This document shows, one piece after another, positions 62,619-64,000 of a DNA stretch of 64,000 bases. Source of the stretch: Jiella pacifica (GTDB lineage Bacteria; Pseudomonadota; Alphaproteobacteria; Rhizobiales; Rhizobiaceae). A model generated the notes under the pieces. The model searched no databases. It was given only the letters and a program-made list of their open reading frames with translations, and was not told the DNA's origin. Location: assembly GCF_010500815.1 (NCBI RefSeq), contig NZ_JAAAMG010000013.1:62001-126000 (forward strand), given 5' to 3'. Numbering within the stretch: the first letter of the stretch is position 1; the number at the start of each line of letters is the position of its first letter. Position numbers and translations under genes: made by a program.

Positions 62619-62639
62619 CAGACTAGACGTGCCAGTCTG
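62619..62639. promoter_or_regulatory. Inverted repeat upstream of mxaF
   Basis: CAGACT (62619-62624) and AGTCTG (62634-62639) form a perfect inverted repeat with a 9-base centre, 92-112 bases upstream of the mxaF start codon in the 274-base divergent region. A response regulator partnered with the sensor kinase at 63389 could bind here. The rest of this region is less GC-rich and must hold the mxaF promoter, which I cannot place with confidence. Confidence 0.4.
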
Positions 62640-62801
62640 CATACGGTTCGGCGGCTGTCATTAGGAACGAGGCACCAAAAAACGGGAAGAAGTGCCCGTC
62701 GCTTTGTCGAAGATTTCCAGTAGGCGAAAAAGATAGAACTGGTCAGGTAGGCATAGAGAGCCTCGTGCGGGGCAAGGTGAGGGCCTTGGACGGGGAGAGG
62801 A

Positions 62802-63392
62802 ATGTCGCCGGGCGCAGCCTCGCGCGGCGTCGTCCGGGAGGTCGCCGAAATGTCCAGTCTGCTCCTGTCACCGCGTTGGAAGCTGCCTGACGGTGTCAGT
62901 CTGATCGCCTTCGTCCTGGTCGCCGGGATGGTAGCGTGTGACGACGCGCCGGTCGTCGCGTCACGGGAGGAGGCCGTCGAACTCGGGGAGGGCTCCGGCA
63001 CACGCTGGCATGCGCTGACCGACCCGACGCCGATCCCGCTGTTCCTCGCCCGGGCCGTGACGGGGCGCCAGGACCTTCGCTCGGGAGATCCGGCAGTGCG
63101 CCCCTATGCCGAGGCTCTTCGCGCGGCAAGAGGGCACTACATCGAGACGGACCGGATGCTGGCCAATCGCCTGATCCAAGCCGCCGTTCTCCTCGCCGAA
63201 CGCGGCGAGGCGATCGATCCCCTGCAGCTGCTCGACGATCTCGTCGCGCGGTCCGGCTCCGGAAGGCGCTCCTTCGGGACAGAGATCCACCACTATCTCA
63301 ACCTGCGCGAGGAGGGGGTAAGCCACGCGGCGGCCATCGAGCGGCTCGACGGAGCCCTGGCCGCGGATGCGGCGGACCCTGCAGGCCGATGA
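62802..63392 (+). CDS. Protein of unknown function in the mxaZ position
   Basis: A 196-residue protein with one hydrophobic segment near residues 33-45 (VSLIAFVLVAGMVACDD), which could be a signal or lipoprotein anchor although the site MVAC is not a good lipobox. The rest is helical and acidic. It is divergent from mxaF and overlaps the sensor kinase gene by 4 bases. In Paracoccus, mxaZ lies here next to mxaYX; I infer equivalence from position, not sequence. GGGGAGAGG sets the start at ATG 62802. Confidence 0.65.
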   Translation: MSPGAASRGVVREVAEMSSLLLSPRWKLPDGVSLIAFVLVAGMVACDDAPVVASREEAVELGEGSGTRWHALTDPTPIPLFLARAVTGRQDLRSGDPAVRPYAEALRAARGHYIETDRMLANRLIQAAVLLAERGEAIDPLQLLDDLVARSGSGRRSFGTEIHHYLNLREEGVSHAAAIERLDGALAADAADPAGR

Positions 63393-64000
63393 AGGGCGGT
63401 CGCCCCCTGGCCGGCTGGCTGAAGCGCCAGAACAGTCTGCAGGCGCAGATGACGGCGGGTCTGCTGCTGATCAGCCTCGGCGCGTGGTTGGCGCTGGCGG
63501 TGGTGATCGTCGTCAATGCCCGCATCGCAACGGGCCGGGAAGTGGCCTCGTCTTTCTTTATCGCGGAGCGGTTCGTGCAGGAGCGGGTCGAGGCACTGAA
63601 GGGCACGGATGACGTCGCAGCGGAGCTTCCCGCGCTGATGGCTCAGCTCGCCGAGATGCGCCATGTCCGCGCGACGCTGACCTTGGGGCCGCGACATGGC
63701 GCCGAAGGAGCGGCGGCGGGCGCATCGAGCCCCTCCGGCGCCGAGGAGGAGGCCGGCGACAGGTTGCAGGGGAGCGAGGAGGAAGACGACGAGAGGGCGC
63801 CCGCCTTGTTCGCCGGCCTGATCAACTCCACCGCCCTCCACAGCTTCGTGCCGGTGACCCGCAACGACACGCGCCTCGCCACGATCGACCTGCATTCGGA
63901 TTCCGCCGACGAGATCGCCGAGGTCTGGGAAGACTTCCGCTTCGTGCTGCCCTTGACGATGATCTACGGGTTCCTGGTTTCGGCGATGGCGCTCCTCTAT
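63389..64000 (+). CDS. Sensor histidine kinase, MxaY-like, N-terminal part (cut by window end)
   Basis: The first 204 residues of a longer protein. A membrane helix (about residues 22-42, TAGLLLISLGAWLALAVVIVV) is followed by a periplasmic region of about 140 residues with an acidic, low-complexity stretch (EEEAGDRLQGSEEEDDE), and a second helix starting near residue 186 (VLPLTMIYGFLVSAMALLY). This layout fits a two-component sensor; the kinase domain is beyond the window. Position beside mxaF suggests MxaY, which controls methanol dehydrogenase expression in Paracoccus. The ATG overlaps the preceding stop (ATGA). Confidence 0.65.
   Translation, partial: MKGGRPLAGWLKRQNSLQAQMTAGLLLISLGAWLALAVVIVVNARIATGREVASSFFIAERFVQERVEALKGTDDVAAELPALMAQLAEMRHVRATLTLGPRHGAEGAAAGASSPSGAEEEAGDRLQGSEEEDDERAPALFAGLINSTALHSFVPVTRNDTRLATIDLHSDSADEIAEVWEDFRFVLPLTMIYGFLVSAMALLY

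Overview
This window comes from a GC-rich alphaproteobacterium, most likely a member of the Hyphomicrobiales (rhizobia or Aurantimonas relatives). The lineage is inferred from gene style: rhizobial-type ectoine degradation genes, many periplasmic binding-protein transporters, many ATGA start/stop overlaps, and a calcium-type methanol dehydrogenase cluster. I cannot name a species. I see no rRNA, tRNA, insertion sequence, phage gene or CRISPR array. The window reads as chromosome or large-replicon sequence devoted to catabolism.

Layout. (1) 3-2396: the 3' end of eutC, then doeA and doeB, for ectoine breakdown. (2) 2443-11939, minus strand: a polyamine-type ABC importer, an isochorismatase-family hydrolase and two large glycoside hydrolases. 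(3) 12085-21284: a carboxymuconolactone-decarboxylase-like protein and a LysR regulator, divergent from an AtuA-like pair, a TAXI-type TRAP importer, a 3-hydroxyacyl-CoA dehydrogenase and a thiamine-diphosphate enzyme. (4) 21344-23731: a MocR-type regulator divergent from an EamA exporter. (5) 23788-33819: an acid-sugar block with an enolase-superfamily dehydratase, AEC and TctABC transporters, two DHDPS-family enzymes, a D-2-hydroxyacid dehydrogenase and a FadR-type regulator. (6) 34088-36421: a bifunctional beta-oxidation protein and a DUF2188 protein. (7) 36632-51478: a sugar block with FAD dehydrogenase, SDR, aldehyde dehydrogenase, FGGY kinase, HAD phosphatase, RpiR regulator, RpiA-like isomerase, sugar ABC importer, XylX-like dehydratase and iron alcohol dehydrogenase. 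(8) 51556-62527, minus strand: mxaFJGIRSACKLD plus one unassigned periplasmic protein. Divergent from mxaF, at 62802-64000, are an mxaZ-position protein and a sensor kinase cut by the window edge.

How the parts work together. The mxa cluster makes, matures and feeds electrons from a calcium-PQQ methanol dehydrogenase. The catalytic Asp at residue 330 is followed two residues later by Ala, the calcium (MxaF) and not the lanthanide (XoxF) signature. Blocks 5 and 7 both look able to end at alpha-ketoglutarate semialdehyde, through a KdgD-like and a XylX-like dehydratase, which the aldehyde dehydrogenase at 39653 might oxidise; this is inference. Two regulons can be drawn from the DNA. A TAG-N5-CTA palindrome recurs at three sites around the RpiR block, two of them at good promoters. 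A CRTATGATNA motif recurs in pairs at two promoters flanking the FadR-type gene. These two regulons, together with the odd glycosidase/polyamine-type importer cluster and the uncharacterised kinase/isomerase sugar pathway, are the most interesting parts.
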